Part shown: piece by piece, positions 62,771-64,000 of the stretch
Layout of the letters: every line of letters begins with the position of its first letter
Position numbering within the stretch: position 1 is the first letter of the stretch
Source: Achromobacter pulmonis
Lineage (GTDB): Bacteria > Pseudomonadota > Gammaproteobacteria > Burkholderiales > Burkholderiaceae_B
Assembly: GCF_902859765.1 (NCBI RefSeq)
Contig: NZ_CADIJV010000001.1
Span: forward strand, 62,001 to 126,000
Length of the DNA stretch: 64,000 nt
Direction: 5' to 3'
Position numbers and translations under genes: made by a program
Notes under the pieces: model-generated
Told to the model about the DNA's origin: nothing
Database searches by the model: none
What the model saw: only the letters and a program-made list of their open reading frames with translations

Positions 62771-63919
62771 TTACTTGACTAGCGTCCAGTTGCCGTCCTT
62801 GACCATGATGAGTTCACGGCCGCGGTCGTCGAAGCCGCTGTGGTCGGCGGCGCTCATGTTGTAGACGCCCTGGGTGCCGACCAGCTCGTGGGTCTGTTCC
62901 AGCGCGTCGCGCAGCGCGCTGCGGAACTCCTTGGTGCCGGGCTTGCCGGCTTTCTCGGCCAGCGGAACCGCCTTTTCCAGCAGCAGGCCGGCGTCGTAGA
63001 CGTTGGCGCCGAAGGTGGCGGGCTTGGAGCCATTGAGTTTTTCGTAGGCGGCGATGTAGTCGCTGGCGACCTTCTTGGACGGATTGCTGTCAGGCATTTC
63101 CGGCAGCACCAGCATCAGGCTGGCCGCCAATATGGTGCCTTCGACCTTCTTGCCGCCAAGCTTGAGGAAGTCGGGCAGCGCGGCGCCGTGGGTCTGGTAG
63201 AACTTGCCCTTGTAGCCCTGGTCGAACAGCGTCGTCTGCGGCAGCACGCTGGCGGCGCCGGGCGCGGCCACCAGCACGGCATCGGGCTTGGCCGCCAGGA
63301 TCTTCAGCGCCTGGCCGGTGACCGAGCTGTCAAAGCGCAGATAGCGCTCGTTGGCCGTGATCTTGATGCCTTTGGCGGCCGCCAGGCCGGAGAACACCTT
63401 GTACCAGTTCTCGCCATAGGGATCGTTCAGGCCGATGAAGCCGACCGTCTTGATACCGGTCTTGGCCATGTGGTCGACCAGGGCGCGGGCGATGATGTCG
63501 TCGTTCTGGGTGGTCTTGAAGACCCATTTCTTCTGTTCGTTCATCGGCAGCACCACGGCCGCGGTGCCCACCGGCGCCAGCATCGGCACGCCGGCCTCGG
63601 CGGCGAACTGGATCACGCCCATGGCGTTGGGCGAGCCGGACGGGCCGATCAGCGCGTCCACGTTCTGTTCGGTGATGAGCTTCTTGAAGGCCGTGACCGA
63701 ATTGGTCGAATCGCTGGCGTCGTCCAGCGAGATGTACTCCACGGTCAGATCGCCAATCTTCTTGGGCAGCAGCGGCACCGTGTTCTTCTGCGGGATGCCG
63801 ACCAGCGCGGTGGGGCCGGTGGACGAGGTGACGACGCCGACCTTGACCTGGGCCAGGGTGGGCAGGGAGACCAGGGCGGCCAGCACGGCGGCGGCCAGGG
63901 GGAGTTTCTTCGACAGCAT
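62771..63919 (-). CDS. livK: branched-chain amino-acid-type ABC transporter substrate-binding protein
   Basis: A 382-residue periplasmic binding protein with signal peptide (MLSKKLPLAAAVLAALVSLP, cleavage near TLAQ). VKVGVVTSSTGPTALVGIPQ, LDDASDSTNSVTAFKKLI and GPSGSPNAMGVIQFA are typical of the Leu/Ile/Val-binding family. The family also binds amides, aromatic acids and other ligands, so branched-chain specificity is not certain. I take the ATG at 63919 with a CGGAGGTTTTGCC ribosome site. First gene of the operon; its promoter probably lies at or beyond the window edge. Confidence 0.92.
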   Translation of the reverse strand: MLSKKLPLAAAVLAALVSLPTLAQVKVGVVTSSTGPTALVGIPQKNTVPLLPKKIGDLTVEYISLDDASDSTNSVTAFKKLITEQNVDALIGPSGSPNAMGVIQFAAEAGVPMLAPVGTAAVVLPMNEQKKWVFKTTQNDDIIARALVDHMAKTGIKTVGFIGLNDPYGENWYKVFSGLAAAKGIKITANERYLRFDSSVTGQALKILAAKPDAVLVAAPGAASVLPQTTLFDQGYKGKFYQTHGAALPDFLKLGGKKVEGTILAASLMLVLPEMPDSNPSKKVASDYIAAYEKLNGSKPATFGANVYDAGLLLEKAVPLAEKAGKPGTKEFRSALRDALEQTHELVGTQGVYNMSAADHSGFDDRGRELIMVKDGNWTLVK

Positions 63920-64000
63920 GGCAAAACCTCCGGATAGGGAGCAGAGTGGGTGCGGCTGGAAAACGGAGAAAACGGGCAAGGCGGAAATTATTTTCGGCTT

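Overview
The window is about 64 kb of very GC-rich DNA with tightly packed genes, many ATGA/GTGA start-stop overlaps, Bug-type (TctC) solute receptors, many LysR regulators, a fused LivM-LivG transporter subunit and a double-length UvrA. This combination points to the Alcaligenaceae (Betaproteobacteria, order Burkholderiales), most likely Achromobacter or Bordetella. That assignment is an inference from gene content, not from a marker gene. I saw no rRNA, tRNA, CRISPR array, insertion sequence or phage gene.

Region by region. 1-5.6 kb: acyl-CoA dehydrogenase (cut by the window edge), an enoyl-CoA hydratase-like protein, a divergent LysR regulator, then a tight three-gene operon (MaoC-like hydratase, family III CoA-transferase, CitE-like lyase) laid out like the itaconate/C5-dicarboxylate pathway. 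5.7-15.5 kb: a PfkB kinase and housekeeping genes (hda-HAD phosphatase-pcnB-folK, purM, mutL-miaA, a DedA protein). 15.6-18.0 kb: a TonB-dependent receptor with visibly lower GC than its surroundings. 18.3-24.9 kb: amiC, tsaE, fumC, an AEC transporter, a Bug receptor and a LysR. 25-31.8 kb: gamma-glutamyltransferase, then an AidB-like acyl-CoA dehydrogenase, Bug receptor and CoA-transferase operon opposite its own LysR. 31.8-37 kb: purU, an FAD oxidoreductase, a flavin reductase, pdxH, ChaC and an MFS carrier. 37.4-42.9 kb: a MacA-MacB-outer-membrane-factor efflux operon and tcdA. 42.9-46.1 kb: a salicylate 5-hydroxylase-type oxygenase with a NahR/NagR-like regulator and a matching operator. 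46.1-53.8 kb: pabC, pabB and a 1920-residue tandem UvrA. 54-56.4 kb: an IclR-controlled KDG kinase/aldolase pair. 56.4-59 kb: a strongly promoted 42-residue basic protein, a LysR and a glycosyltransferase. 59-64 kb: a branched-chain amino-acid-type ABC importer.

Functionally the window mixes core genes (DNA repair, replication control, folate and purine synthesis, RNA processing) with catabolic modules that each carry their own regulator. Three modules share one logic: take up an organic acid, activate it with CoA, then oxidise, hydrate or cleave it. The features most worth follow-up are the asymmetric double UvrA with a possible SOS box, the unannotated 42-residue basic protein with a near-consensus promoter, the salicylate-type oxygenase operator, the itaconate-like cluster, and the low-GC TonB receptor.
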